Source: Rhynchopus sp. YZ270_cl-10 (taxonomy: Eukaryota; Euglenozoa; Diplonemea; Diplonemida; Diplonemidae). Taken from it: a DNA stretch of 64,000 nucleotides. The notes beneath the pieces were generated by a model. The model worked only from the letters and a program-made list of their open reading frames with translations, did no database searches and was not told the DNA's origin. Below are positions 42,471-54,577 of the stretch, piece by piece. The position numbers and the translations under genes were made by a program. How positions within the stretch are numbered: position 1 is the first letter of the stretch; each line of letters starts with the position of its first letter. The stretch covers positions 186,001 through 250,000 of the forward strand of contig OZ037901.1 in assembly GCA_964035575.1 (NCBI GenBank), given 5' to 3'.

Positions 42471-45400
42471 CTACACAGGAAACGACACCGGGACTCGACT
42501 TTCCAACAATGCACGGGTCCTTACTGTGCTGCAGGAGTCGTGCTGTTTGGCCTGCACGACGCATGACTCTGAGGCTGCTCCCTTGCCGCCCCAGAGTGTT
42601 TCTGTCGACTCGATGCACATCTCTGCCTTGCACAGCCTCAACGCTGCAGACGACCACGACAGCAGTGTCCAGAGAACAGACCCTTCGCCGTACGTCGATG
42701 CCGGCACGCACCCTTCAGACGCCTCCGCCACGACAGACGCAGGCACAGCACACCACGAGAACGTCGCCACGTCTTTCATCAACGCAACCCAGTTCACACG
42801 CGCCTTGTCAGTGAACACTGCCCAATACGATATACCATCCGCAGGGCGTGGCAGCGACAGAAGCAAACACAGCGGCCGTGCCACATCGTCACACCCATCC
42901 CACTGCGCTGCATTAGTCAGATCGCATGGCTGGCAACGTTGCAGACAACTCGACAGTTCTTTGAGTTCGGCCCGCGCTGTATTGATGCGTTTCACCCTAG
43001 GTGTTTTGCCTGACCGTGCTGCAGTCTGCTGCGTACTCCTGCGGTAGGACGAAGGTATCAAAGGATGCGACGCCACTGCCGCATTCACAGACCCACACTT
43101 CGCTTCCCTTGCCGCAAGCACCATAGCAGTGAAACGCGCAGGGTCGCATAATATGCGTGCAAAATGCGTCTCAAAGCACGTCCACAAATCCATCAAATAG
43201 ACACGCTCTGGGAGTCCGTACGACTCAGGTACGCCGTACTGCTGCACTCCCCGAAGGATCTGGGTCAGGTCGGAGGAGGGGATGTAGCCGACACCCTCCG
43301 TGTCGAGGATGCGGTGCAGGAAGCACGTCTCGCGTTCCTGTTGAGGAGGGGGAGGAGGGGGGCGAGTAAAAGTAAGGAATAACACGAAAGTTTAAAAGAG
43401 AAAAGCTGGTAAAATGAACCACAACGTACTCATTATAGTGGCAAAACGCTCTTTAATTTGCGAAAAAATGGTCGCAAAAAATTAGGGGTTAGGATGAAAA
43501 TAAACCTCTGATTAGTGTATATCTTCACCGTCGTATAGGGGGGGAGAAAGGGGGGGGGGGGGGAAGGTGCAGTACCTGCCGGCTCCCCCGCTGCATGGCT
43601 TGTATGTCGAGCAGACGGCGTGCTGTGGTATCGATGCAGAGGATGAACTCTTCTCGGCTGCAGTGCGATGTTGCAAGCAGGAGCAGGAGGGCTGCCTCCT
43701 TGGGCATGATGTGCAGGACAACGCTTGGACGTTGGTAGGTCTGTAGTGGTGTACACAATATAGTGGCCATCATAAAACACATTTTGAAGAAAAAATAAAC
43801 CGATAAAATTCCCGCTCACTTTCAATCGTTTCAAGACAAAAAAAAAACATCCCCCTACCCTACATACATTTTCCCACGACGGCATCTGATCCTGCCCTGC
43901 ACACCTCTGTGACAGAGCTGTGCCCTCCATTATATCCTGCATTGTTGCTGTCATGAGTGCCTGCCACTTTGCAACGAACGTGCACACCGTTACGTCATCT
44001 CCACGAACAATCGCGCAGACTGCTTGGTTCACCATCTGAGTTGACGGCATCTCACCACCACCACCACCACCACCACCTGCACACACCGCCGCCAACACCT
44101 CCTGTATAGTAGACTCCCTTCTCTGCGATGGGGTACACTGCGCAAGCAGGGACTGCGCTGCCAACGCAGCCTGCTTTCTCTTCGATCCGGTCGTGGCAGC
44201 ACATTGTCTGAGCCGTGCGTCCGCCCCTGCTCGAACTTCAAGGGTACCTAACGTAGTACGCACGCGGTCCTGACTGAGAAGAATCGCGCTGCGCTGTTCA
44301 TCCTCCCTTTCGATGATCGCTAAAAGCTTCACTTCGAGCATAGCTTGGTCCTCTATGTCTGCCTCTATCTGCTGCTGTGTATGGCTTATAGGAGGTGGTG
44401 TTGGGGTAGGCATCGATTCGACAGCAGCACTGCTGATACACTCCCGCAGCATGCTTTCCCCTACAGTGACAAACGCCTGCACCTCGACAACATCAGGCAC
44501 CGCACTGCACACGATGCGAGCCCGCTGGACAGCTTCATCCTGCATCAAATCTTCCTCTGTCATTTCTACGTCCAACGGCTCCGACTGTCTCCTTGGGTTC
44601 TTTGGGGGATGTGGTGGGTGCAGTGGTTGAGTCTCCTCTTTCTTCATTGAAGCCTTTCGCTGCAAACCTTCACGGATTTCTCTAACAGACTGTCGTCTAG
44701 GGGGTGTGTCACCACCACCACCACCACCAGGCAACGCAGACGCAATGTACCGTTCATATGCAGTCGCAACATAGCTGGTCTCATCAATCTCTTCTGGTAG
44801 TGTGACTGCAGGTTGTGGAAGCGCTGCCACCGAAGCAGCCACGGAACTATATAAAGCGTAAAGCCTGTCTGGAGTGTCACGATGCATCGTGAGTTTTAGA
44901 AGTTGCACTTCAGTGGAACGTTGCAAGGTGGTATCGGAGAGTTGCTGAGAGACTTCCGCGGCTCCTGTGATATGCTGTACCCGGGTTGCCCGATGCTGTG
45001 TTGCAATCTCCTCAAGCCTTTGGATGCTCTGAAAGGCGTTGGTTGTGTTTTCAGAATCGAGATAGGTGTTGCGTAACGATGCGCACTCCGCTTCACATTC
45101 CGCAACCGCCGTCTCCAGCCGGAGTTGATGAAACACATGAGTGTCCAACCTCCCCTGCAGCATCTCCCTTTCCTTTGTTATCCCTAATAGTCGATTTGTT
45201 AACGTCCTTGCATCGCACATCGTACAGCACACCTCATTGTACGCCTTCTGCAGCTCCCGAAGCTGCTGTCTCGCCTCCTTCACTGCCGATGCGTCAATAC
45301 AGGTAGCCCCCTTCTCCGCAAGCCCCTCTCGAAGTGGAGGCAACAACCCCGCCACCTCCACCTCGGCCGCTTTATACAATTCAACCACAGCCTGCCGTTC

Positions 45401-46702
45401 CTCCAAACCCTCTGCAGCGTCTAAAATAGATTGCACCTCATTGTATACCCTCCCTTCTTCAATTACAATGAGGCTTCTCTCCTTTGTTTCGATCTGAATA
45501 ATATTATCCGCATTTTTTGCGGCAACTTTTGAATATAAAGAAGTGCATAGAGCGAACCCTTCTGTCTCAATAAAACTTCTTTGGTGGGTTTCAATGAAAG
45601 AGATAAAAGGGGTAAAGGTTGCAATCCAATTTGAGAAGAGCGAGCTGCGGGAGAGAATCTCTGAGGTAATAAGAAATGACACGGAGATGGTATCAGAAAA
45701 CTCAGAGCATTCGGCGGAAAAAATGGAGTCTCGCGCAGAGGTTTCGGTGGCTATTGTAGTGGCAAGGGTAGCGTACCATTCTCTTTGGTGAATACTGTTT
45801 CGTTTGCGTACTACAGAGTCTCTACAAGAAGAAAGAAGCTCTGAAATACCAGAGTCTCTCATCCCTTCAATTCCACTCCGCGCTAAGAGTTCTTCTGAAT
45901 AAAATGCTTCGACGCCTCCGGCATTTGAGGTTGATATGAGGTTCGTCCAGCTCTCCCACTCCTCTTCCAGCACCTCTGCGCGGCCCTGCCTTTCAGTACC
46001 TTCCACCTCCATCACCACCACCTCTAGGGCTGAGCCATGTGCCTCTGTTCTCACCTCACCCCACCCTTTTCTCTCTTCCACATCAATCATTCCCCTCCAC
46101 AACAGCTCCTCTACAGTAAAATGTGACATAAAGAAGGTGTTAATATGATCGCCCCGGAGCATCGCTTCTTCTGCACATAGAGATGAAATGGCGTTTGGCG
46201 TGGAAAATATTGTGTTTAATAGTGCATCTCCATCATTCTCATTGCGCATCAAACATGCAGAAAGAAGGTGAGAGGAGATAGCGTCAGGTGAAGGTGATGC
46301 TAGAGGAGGAGAATCAGCGTTTGCGGGGTGGTAGAAGGAGTAGATTTCTTCTTGAAGGGAGGGGTCTACAGGGGAGGTGGTGCAAGCTGACTCCATGACG
46401 CGAGAGACAAGTCGGGTAACAAGCTGCGACGCTGTGGAAAGAACCGAAGAAGAAGCGGAGGACTCAGTATGCGTCGACTCCTGACTCTCCGAGAGGCTCA
46501 ACCCAGCGACCCGAGCCCACCACATCTCAATTCCTCGCACAGCGTGAACCTGCCGTTCAATGTCTTCGTCATATCGACTGATCCTCTCCTTCGCAGCCCT
46601 CGCTGTCTCTATTGTTCTTCGACATAAATAACCTCGTGTCCACTTCTGGATGCACAACGCAGCCTCTTTTCGCGTCTTATCTGAATGAGGATGCAGTGAC
46701 AT
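42471..46702 (-). CDS. IQ-motif, coiled-coil, EF-hand-like protein (about 1,288 aa)
   Basis: Three exons, 46702-43868, 43740-43576 and 43337-42471, all join in phase 0. Donors are GTATGT and GTACTG; acceptors are CTACAG and CAACAG, the latter after a strong CT tract. An IQ motif lies at about residues 13-28 (EAALCIQKWTRGYLCRR) for calmodulin or light-chain binding. A long helical region with many Glu/Ser stretches follows, with short coiled coils. The third exon begins with ERETCFLHRILDTEGVGYIP then SSDLTQIL. This resembles one EF-hand loop (D-x-E-G-x-G-x-I…D) with flanking helices, although the -z position is Asp rather than Glu. The architecture suggests a Ca2+/calmodulin-responsive cytoskeletal protein, perhaps axonemal. 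No specific orthologue is recognised. Confidence 0.72.
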
Positions 46703-47426
46703 CTAAAAAAAAAGCCTCAAAAAAGACCAAGAAATTAAAAAAAGGGGGGAAAAAGGGGGGAATAAAATGACTGTGGTGTTTAGTCACCCTTGAAAGGAAA
46801 TATGCAAAACTAAGAATCTCGAAATGGGGGGAAGGGGAAGGGGTTGACTGTAATGTGAAAGAGTTGTGGGGAATGTTTGAGTGAAGTGTGAAACGGCAGT
46901 GAGGTAGGGGGGAGGGAGGGAGAGAGAGAGAGGGGGTGGGATGGGAGAAATGGGTAGCTGTTGATGCAGGCACAACCCCTCGACTGACTCCACGCCGAAG
47001 CATAGTGGATAGAGTGTTTTTGATCCGTTTTCGGAGCGAGAGAACCCATACCTCCTCCGACTGCGGGTACCTGGCTAATCTCAATGTAAAGGGTGGGACG
47101 GTGAATGGAAAAAAAAAAAAAATGCACAGCGAAACTAAAACTGAGAATGTGTGTTGGGGAGAAGAGAAATAAAAAAAAAAAAATGCTGCATATCGCTCGT
47201 TTCGTTCAATCTTTTTTTTTTTTGAAAAATTGGAATAGTGTACTTGCCACATATGCAAGCTCCACTGTCTTTCTTTTTTTCCCCCTCTTCCACCGGCGGA
47301 TAATGTGGGGGAGAGTTGAGGGAAGGAAGTTTGACACACACACACACACACACATAGGTAGCTCTGACGCTAAGGTTCCCATCCCTATCCCTAACCCCGT
47401 TTCTACGAAAAAAACCTTTGCTTTTT

Positions 47427-47478
47427 TTTTTGAAAACTTGGTTGTATTAGTGTAGCCACCCTAGAGTGTGCCTCCACT
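47427..47478 (-). repeat. Dispersed repeat, family B (uninterrupted reference copy)
   Basis: T run, then GAAAACTTGGTTGTATTAG, TGTAGCCACCCTAGAGTG and TGCCTCCAC. It serves as the empty-site reference for the nested insertion at 36759-36848. Confidence 0.75.
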
Positions 47479-48019
47479 CTACTAAACACTTTTTACGTCA
47501 CCGCAGACAAGCTTGATAACATAATAAATTGTTAGAACAGTTCAGTTGCCACTTTTAGGAAAATTCCGTTTTTGTTCATAGAACTCTTTTACCAAACCTT
47601 ACTCTTTTCCCCTACACACCATGTGGACATGGGCATCTCTAAAATCGGGAATAGGGAATGCCGATCCACACAAAAAAAGATCGGGTCTTTTGTTTGTGCG
47701 CTCAAAGCCGGGAAAACAAAAAGGTGAAAAAATGTGTTAAACTGAAGTACGGTTGTTGTGGTTAATTGAGTACTCAAAGAAAACAAGCAAGCTTCTGTTT
47801 TTTTTTCAATCCGTTTTGTTTGCCCTGCAGCGCTGCCTCCAATCTTTTTAGAATTGACAACAAGTTGTTTTATCAAAAAAATAACATTAATAATAAGAAT
47901 AGCTTTCTATAGGCTCGAGGCCGTCTTGATACACATGAGATTCGCCTTCAAAGCAAACCTTCGGAGGGTATGGGTGGGAGAGTGGGGGATGTTGGAAGGG
48001 AGAGTTTACCCCCTTTTTT

Positions 48020-48124
48020 CCACCTGATTTATTTTTTTACCCTGCGTAAAGGCGCGTTTTCGGTCCTCTTTTGGTACCTATACGGTACTATGCGCGCCTG
48101 TACGCGGGGTAAAAAAATCAGGTG
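48020..48124. mobile_element. Fold-back MITE, CACCTG family, copy 2
   Basis: Ends CCACCTGATTTATTTTTTTA / CCCTGCG and CGCGGGGTAAAAAAATCAGG / TG are inverted. An inner GGCGCG/CGCGCC and GGTACCTATACGGTACT follow the plan of the 1816-1902 copy, but the two are well diverged. The flanks are T-rich, so the duplication cannot be read. Confidence 0.75.
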
Positions 48125-48439
48125 ATTTTTTTGTTTTATTATTGACAATCACCAGTCCAAGGTGAGGACGGGTGTACAAAAACAAAGTCGCCCGAAAAGG
48201 CTAAGTGAATTTCAAAAAAAAAAGAGAAGTGGATAAAGAAACTGCCGAAAAAAACTCTGTGAATTCCGCTGTTGATTTTCAATCCCGCTTTTTTCTTCAG
48301 GTGAATAACCTTTTCTTTAGCCACTGTAGATGAGTTTTTTTTTGGGGTTGTACCGACAATATCACCTATCGGATGGGTTCTGTACACAAAGTCGCCTGAA
48401 AGGCTCAATGAAAAAAAAAAAGAAATTTTGGTGTGATCA

Positions 48440-48570
48440 CCCAAACGGATTCTCCGTGGTTCCCCCGTGGTTCTCCCGAAGGTGCTCCGCAAATCTTAAT
48501 ATAGCCTGAAACAGTTCTCCGTGGTTCCCCCGTGGTTCTTCCGTGGGTTGTCCGTGGGTTCTCCGTACCC
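48440..48570. repeat. Degenerate CCGTGG tandem repeat
   Basis: Units of TTCTCCGTGGTTCCCCCGTG recur irregularly, with ATTGCGGAGC-type breaks. The reverse strand lacks a convincing protein. Confidence 0.55.
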
Positions 48571-48790
48571 CCTGAATCACACCAAGAAAAATATTTTTTT
48601 TTTTTTTTTTGAAAAATATGAAAACAGTCAGCCGACCACACCACCTCCTGTTTGGTATTTCTATACAATGGTATACCAGAGGTTCGCTTTTTCTTTTTTT
48701 TTTGTTTTCTTTCCTTTTCTTGGAGTGAAGTGAAATACAACACCCTCTGACAATGTATCATACAATTGCTACCAATACAGTTTTTCTTTT

Positions 48791-48843
48791 TTTTGAAAAC
48801 TTGGTTATTTTAGTGTAGACATCCGAAGATGAATTCAACTATT
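48791..48843 (-). repeat. Dispersed repeat, family B
   Basis: GAAAACTTGGTTATTTTAG then TGTAGACATCCGAAGATGA and ATTCAAC. Confidence 0.7.
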
Positions 48844-49231
48844 TTTTTTTTGTTTTTGTGAAAACTTGGAAAAATCACGTGTCGCAACAGAATATATCCA
48901 CGCCACGCCCGTTTTTGTTTTTGTTTTTGTTTTGACCTCCCACCACCAGGGCACCTTGTAGCCGTCTCTTACTCCATGAATGGAGTCACAGACAACTTTT
49001 TTTTTCCTAAAAAAAAAGCGCTTCTATTTTGGTATGTGGGTAGCTATATTTTTTTGAGAACATAACACATTTTTTTTTTTATAGTACAATTTCACCTAAA
49101 ACACTCACCTAGGTGGTGGGTTATAGGGTCTGTACTGAAATAGTTTTTTTTTTTGGCCAAAGCCTTTTTTCTACTACAGTAGGGTTTTTAGACGTAGTTC
49201 GTCCGTCCGCAACCCTTATTTTTAATTGAAA

Positions 49232-49323
49232 GAAGGGTTTATAAGATGACCCTAAGCCTCTCGTTGCTTAGTCACCTTGAAAACTTATTGTATTCGCGTA
49301 GACATCCGAAGATGCGCTTCACA
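49232..49323 (-). repeat. Composite repeat: family A joined to family B
   Basis: TTATAAGATGACCCTAAGCC / TCTCGTTGCTTAGTCACCTT runs directly into GAAAACTTATTGTATTCG / CGTAGACATCCGAAGATGCG. This is the only clean A-B junction in the window and suggests both are parts of one longer element. Confidence 0.72.
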
Positions 49324-49773
49324 TTTTTTTTTTCTCTCTGGGTGGCTAGGAATAAACAGGGGGGAGGAGGTTGGGAAGAGGGAGTTAAACTTTTTTTTAG
49401 AAAGAAAAACAAAAAAAAAAAAAAACAGTGGCAACACTGTTCTCGAAACAGAAAGTATTTCTAAAGTACCTACAACTGCTGGCGCAAAATGCTGGGTGTT
49501 TTATTTTGGGGAGATATTGGGAGCACCTCTCTCTATCCGGCCGATGACAAGAAAATGGAAGAATTTGGCTGAATATTCAGGAATACATCATACAGAGTGG
49601 AAGAAAGAGAGAGCGAAGGAGAAAGTGAAGCAAAGGAGACAGAAGGAAGGGAATTTTCTATTGCATCGACCATCGCCTGAGCACACCACCAGAGTGGAAG
49701 CCTTGGGTCTGTACTCAATGTTAGCCAAAGACTTCAGACTTCTTTTCCATTTATTTTTTTTGAAAACTTTGTA

Positions 49774-49895
49774 AAACCCCCCCTATATAATATTTACATA
49801 CGCATAATATCATTAACAAAAAAAAATTGACGTATTTTCGACCAAAATACGCCTATCATTTTACGTATGTAAATATCATACGGGAGGGGGGTTTA
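49774..49895. mobile_element. 122-bp fold-back element nested in a B repeat
   Basis: Ends AAACCCCCCCTATATAAT / ATTTACATACG and CGTATGTAAATATCATACG / GGAGGGGGGTTTA are inverted, with an inner CGTATTTT/AAAATACG pair. The flanks carry TGTA on each side (49770-49773, 49896-49899). The interrupted repeat reads GAAAACTT…GTGTAGACACCCGAGG. Confidence 0.8.
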
Positions 49896-50244
49896 TGTAG
49901 TGTAGACACCCGAGGATGAGCTCCACTATGCTCAATGCCTTTTTTTGGTATGTGTCGACAATCGCCCAACAGTTATGCCGAAAAACAAAAAGAATTTTTG
50001 TAAGATGAAATGTCCCTGAGGAGGGGCAAAATAAGAAGAAAAAAAATACAAGAAAACAGCTTGTTTTCTCTCCCCTTTTCGATGTTTCACAAAAAATAGA
50101 GGGCGAACAAAAATAAAAAGACCTCACCACGAGAACATCATCGCGTGATCACCAATTATATTGTTTTGTTTAGATGTGTGTGCACGAGAGGCACATTTAT
50201 CTTTCAAATTTTCTTTGCTTTTTTTTTTTGCTTTTTTGCTTTTT

Positions 50245-50297
50245 TTTTTGAAAATATTTTGCATCAGTGGACATCCCGAAGGATGAGCGACACATTC
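50245..50297 (-). repeat. Dispersed repeat, family B (diverged)
   Basis: T run, then GAAAATATTTTGCATCAGTG and GACATCCCGAAGGATGAGC. Confidence 0.55.
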
Positions 50298-50855
50298 GCT
50301 TCACAAACTGCTCTCAAATAAATAAATGTTCATTTTTTCTTCCGCGCTTTTCGTTTCCAGTTTTGCTCTAATTTAACCGTAGGACGAGGGGGTTGCTGCA
50401 GCTCCACCTCCGTTGGGCATAGGCTGTAGATATAGATGATTATTATTTGGTCATAGACACATGGGTTTGAAAGTTTGTTTGTTTTTGTTTTTATTTTTGC
50501 TACTCTGTTTGTTTTGTATTGTATTCCACTGTACTTTGTAAGTTAAGAGAGGTGCGCTTCTTTGTTGAGATAGCGACCAACTCCTCAGGGGTGTCGCTCA
50601 TTCGAGGGGGTTTCAGATTCTAAAATTCCAAAATCTCCCCCAGAATTAGTGATACCCCTGCATAGACAACATAAAGTCACCAGGTTTAAAGAGAGTTGCG
50701 ATTTTTTTTTTTGCAGGGAATGCAGCGAGTCAAAAAGAATGGTAATTAGCAAATGATTACAATCTGGGGTAAATCAGAAATACTTTTCTACGTTGGTCAC
50801 GAAAAACCGCCAAAAAGAAACCCCCATATTTCCCCCATCCGAGGTTAACAAAATG

Positions 50856-53800
50856 TCATACCGGATGGCCGTGAGAGTATGCCGGGTGTGCCGTGTTGTG
50901 GTAGGGCTGCCCTGCCGTTTCCTCCTCTTCTTCGTCGTCATCTTCGTACTCGATTTCGTAGACCCCTGGGGTCTTCGAGATCATCTCTGTGTCAAGGTAG
51001 TACAGCTTACGCTGACCGATCCAGCCTTTGGACATGAAGAAGCCGAAGAGCTTTTGCGAATGGTACATATCAAGGCAGGAGAGGGTACGCACATCAAAGA
51101 GGGTCACGAATTTCCCCTCTTTGTTGACAACCTGGCTGCGTGCGTGCATATAGTCGATAGGCATAATGTGCATATTTCCGCACAATGCACGCTCATCCGT
51201 ATCAAGTTTATCAACGTCATCCATCCCCGTGATGTCCATCGCCTCACCCCACTCCGCTCTGACCTGTGTCAAATGGTTCAAAGATTGAATCCACGCCTCA
51301 AAATCCGACGGCGTATCGCACACAATATCAATCCTCTTCCCCTTCTTCCCAACAATACTAAAGCTCTGGTCAAACTGCTGCGAAATATGCGACCGGCTCG
51401 TTTCAAAGGACGGTCCATACTGCCCCATCAGCGTCCGCTTCACCTCCTTCATCGGGATTTTCTCGAGAATAGTGTCCTTCATTCCCTTCTGATCCTCCGA
51501 GAGAGGACAGACACAGGCATATTGCTGACCCTCATCAGTCACAAGGTAGAGAAGACGACGCTCTGGGGAGCCCTTCTTCTCAATGCGGGTCACCTTTGTA
51601 CCATAGTGCAGATAGGAGAGAATCTCGTGGACAAGCTTGTCGAGACGGTCGTCCTTTTGCATCAGCTCGATGGCGGTTTCCTCCTGCTCCTGCTCTGCGA
51701 GAGCGCGCTGCAGCTGGCGTGTCTTTGTGATGAGCTCCTTGGAGTGGCCGAGCTTGAGGTCAATGATCTCTCGGTCCTTCTCACTCAGCTTTTTGAGAAG
51801 CGACTCTTCGCGTCCTGAGGACTGTCCGTTGCCGATGGGGGCGGATGTCATGTTTGCTTCACTTCCTTCGGGTTGGTGCGGCCCCGCTGGGTCATCCGAG
51901 AGGTACCGTTTCTCCATTGTCTCCGACACGCTGGCACCGGAACGCAGCATTTCATTCTCACTGGTAACTGCAGTGTACTCCTCTTGGAGAGCCACGTAGT
52001 CGTCACGGACACGGCGTAGCATTTCCAACTCTTCCTCTCGCGTCGCCAGCTCGCCCTGCAAACGTTTGATCATCGGGCGAAGCCCTTGGTCGTCCACCTT
52101 TTGGTTGATCTTAGCGCGGTTCTTTACAGTGCGTGCAGTGGCGCCGAACCAGAGGGAGCTGATAGGGGGTGTGTGGGGGAGAGGGTGGGTGGTGTGGCAT
52201 ACTGTCGGGAGTCCTTCTGCTGTTCTCTGCCTGGGTGGATGGTGATGATGATGGAGGTCTTCGCGTTACCGCCAAGACTTTGCTTCAGAATGCGGGTCAA
52301 AGCGCTGTTACGGTAAGCAATGTGCTTGCTCTTGGAGGCGAGCTCGGTGATAACCTGCTTCAAAAAGGTCAGCGATTTGTTGATGTTCTGCGTCTCCTTG
52401 CGTTGCTTTTGATCCCCCTCGGAGTTCATGCTTTCACTTCCCGCTAGGTCGCAGAAGTTAAGAGATGCAGTCTTCTTCACCTTCTTCCCATTCTGATTCA
52501 TATCGCAAATCACCTGAATACTAAAAATCGTATGACTCCGACTTGAATCAGTGTTCAACGTAGAGTACCCCATCACCTTCCTCCTCCCTCCAGCCTCCAG
52601 CAATTCAGTGCAATCCGACATACTCTGTACAGTGCGAACCACCAGATCCGGAACCGTAAATTGATCGCCTTTATCCCTGATTTTCAAATCCCGACCTTTC
52701 TTTGAGTCATTAACAAGCAGGTCGTTAACCTGTTCGTTGTAGACCTCGAAGTACATTGCCTGTACCTTGAATGACATTCCCGGTTGGGTCAGAGATTGAA
52801 TCCGCTGAAAGAGGTTTGAAAAGAGCAGCTTCGTAAGTCCAGGCTCTTCCGGAGAACCAAACATCGTATGAGTCTTCCCAGACCCGGTCTGTCCGTACAT
52901 AAAGATAGTTCCGTTGATGCCTGAGGTGACCGCATCAATAAAACGCATGCCAACAAGGTTCCATACATCCATGTTGCAGCTGTTGTGGTCGATCACCCTA
53001 TCAAAATTATGCGATTTTTCATCATCACTGATGGTGCATGCGTCGGGGTCTGCACGCCAGACGTTATCCTCTCCAGGACGTACTCTAACTAAGACTTGAA
53101 TGTTTTGATCCAATGGTGCATGAGAAATTGGGGTGAGCGCGTCTTCTAAAGGGTTGTAGTGGTTTTCGCTGTCCATTGTGGTGGCGGGGGCAGCTTTGGG
53201 GATGGCGGAGACATCGATGAAGGAGCGTCCGCCTGAGGTCGATGGGGCCGCCTTTTGTGCAGGAGGAGGACGGTTTTGTGTCGCAGCCGCAGGCTGCGCA
53301 GGCACTGCAGCAGCAGGCTTAGCTGCAACAGGGTTCCCAGCAGGCACCCCAGGGGTCATACTCACAACCAACCCAAGAGACGCCGTATGCACCACCCCAC
53401 CAATAGTAAGCTTACACGGCACATCCCCTTCCATAGTCTCCGCACTATACTCTGACGCCTGGATCTTAACAGTCCCTATCGCCGCCCCATCCTCCATTAC
53501 GGTAAACACCAAATGCTTTCTCAACGGCTTTCCTTCCTTGTAGACTGTTGTGCACCCTCCGATTTGAACAGTTTCATTGACAACAACAGAGTTTCCTGAG
53601 GATCCTACAGCCTTGGTTGATCCATTTTGAGGAGATCTTTTCCAGTCAATGAGGTACGACCCTCCTGAAAGGGCAACCGGAGAGGTTAAGGATTTGATTT
53701 GAACGGTTATGCTGAAAGCGGTGGTGGGCCCTGCGGAGACTGGAGAGGGGAGAGGGGATGCGTCGGAGTCAGAGTGGAAGACACCGCTGTTTGTTGTTTC

Positions 53801-54139
53801 CGCTGGCTTCGCTTGGTTGGGTTGGGCTCCATTACCATCGGTTACGTGCATAGGAAGGCGTTGCTTCCAAATAACATTGCTTTGCGCATCAAAACATTGC
53901 ACCAACATACGTGGCGCCTCTCCAGTCAACCCTGCCAGATCCCCTTTCAGCACCACCTCAAAGCTGGCCGTACCATTCCCCGATACGACCCCTTTAGAAG
54001 GGCGTGCAGTAGTAAAGCTGGGATGTGTCATACGGACCTTAAAACTAGCCTCCTCTTGGCCATGGTTCGAGAGTGTGACCACATTGTTGGTATCGGGCTT
54101 GGGGAACGTCAATTCGGTGTGAGACAATGCGAAAGACAT
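50856..54139 (-). CDS. Kinesin with N-terminal MSP and C2-like domains and C-terminal PH domain
   Basis: Two exons, 54139-52203 and 52158-50856, are split by a 44-nt intron (GTATGCC…TATCAG; phase 2) and give about 1,079 residues. The splice rebuilds the end of the motor and its neck, SLWFGATARTVKNRAKINQ. Residues about 1-105 are an MSP/VAP-type domain (LTFPKPDTNNVVTLSNHG, then FKVRMTHP, RPSKGVV). Residues about 140-270 resemble an NT-C2 domain (LSGGSYLIDWKR, then KHLVFTVMED). The motor (about 345-665) has P-loop GQTGSGKT, NTDSSRSH, DLAGSE and LKQSLGGNAKT, all intact. Coiled coil follows, then a PH-like domain (about 835-945, ending FEAWIQSLNHL) and an acidic tail. It is a motile ATPase likely to carry membrane cargo. 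The N-terminal MSP-C2 arrangement is unlike any kinesin class I know; Unc-104/KIF1 kinesins share only the C-terminal PH. Confidence 0.88.
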
Positions 54140-54577
54140 GTTGCCTCGCCAAGAGAGTCAAATAGAGGGTGGAGGGGATAGGGGAGAGGGGGAGGGGAGG
54201 GGGGAAAGAGCGATGAGGAAAACCTCCCTCCCTGTTTTGAAATGGGGGAAATGGAGGTTTAGTGATTGATTAAGGGATGGAGGGTATGCGATATGCTATG
54301 TGTCAACGGAGAGGCGAGCCCAAAACGCAGTCCTGAATGCCTTCGGAGAAAAATGGCAATTTGAGGGAGAACAAAAAAAAAGGAAAAAAAGGAGGGGAAT
54401 CGTTTCGTTGGTAATTTTCAGTTTTTTTTTTTGTTGAGGCATCGATTCATTATAGTTTGGTTCTATAGATCTCCATTTTTTTGGAGAGATAGGACGGAGA
54501 ACGGCGGGTCATATGGGCATGGTCGCGCCTGAGTCGCTGGGGTGGGGGTAGAGGGATGAGAGAGAAGGAATGCAGGC
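54140..54577. other. Short spacer, no feature seen
   Basis: Purine-rich and T-rich tracts; nothing recognisable. Confidence 0.4.

Larger units (their letters stand above)
46703..50855. other. 4.1-kb repeat-rich spacer
   Basis: No gene recognised. It contains an A copy (46766-46796), a D copy (46957-47000), B2 (47221-47275), a (CA)n run (47333-47353), B (47427-47478), a CACCTG-family MITE (48020-48124), two related segments with GACAAT…AAAGTCGCC(C/T)GAAA (48141-48205, 48352-48415), a CCGTGG tandem, C (48725-48760), B (48791-48843), A+B (49232-49323), an interrupted B (49759-49925), B (50245-50297) and an E copy (50466-50530). Confidence 0.6.

Noticed and set aside
46677-47351. 224-codon minus frame upstream of the IQ/EF-hand gene
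   Set aside because: The product is a Phe/Ser/Pro mixture from T- and C-rich leader DNA and contains B2 and D repeat sequence.
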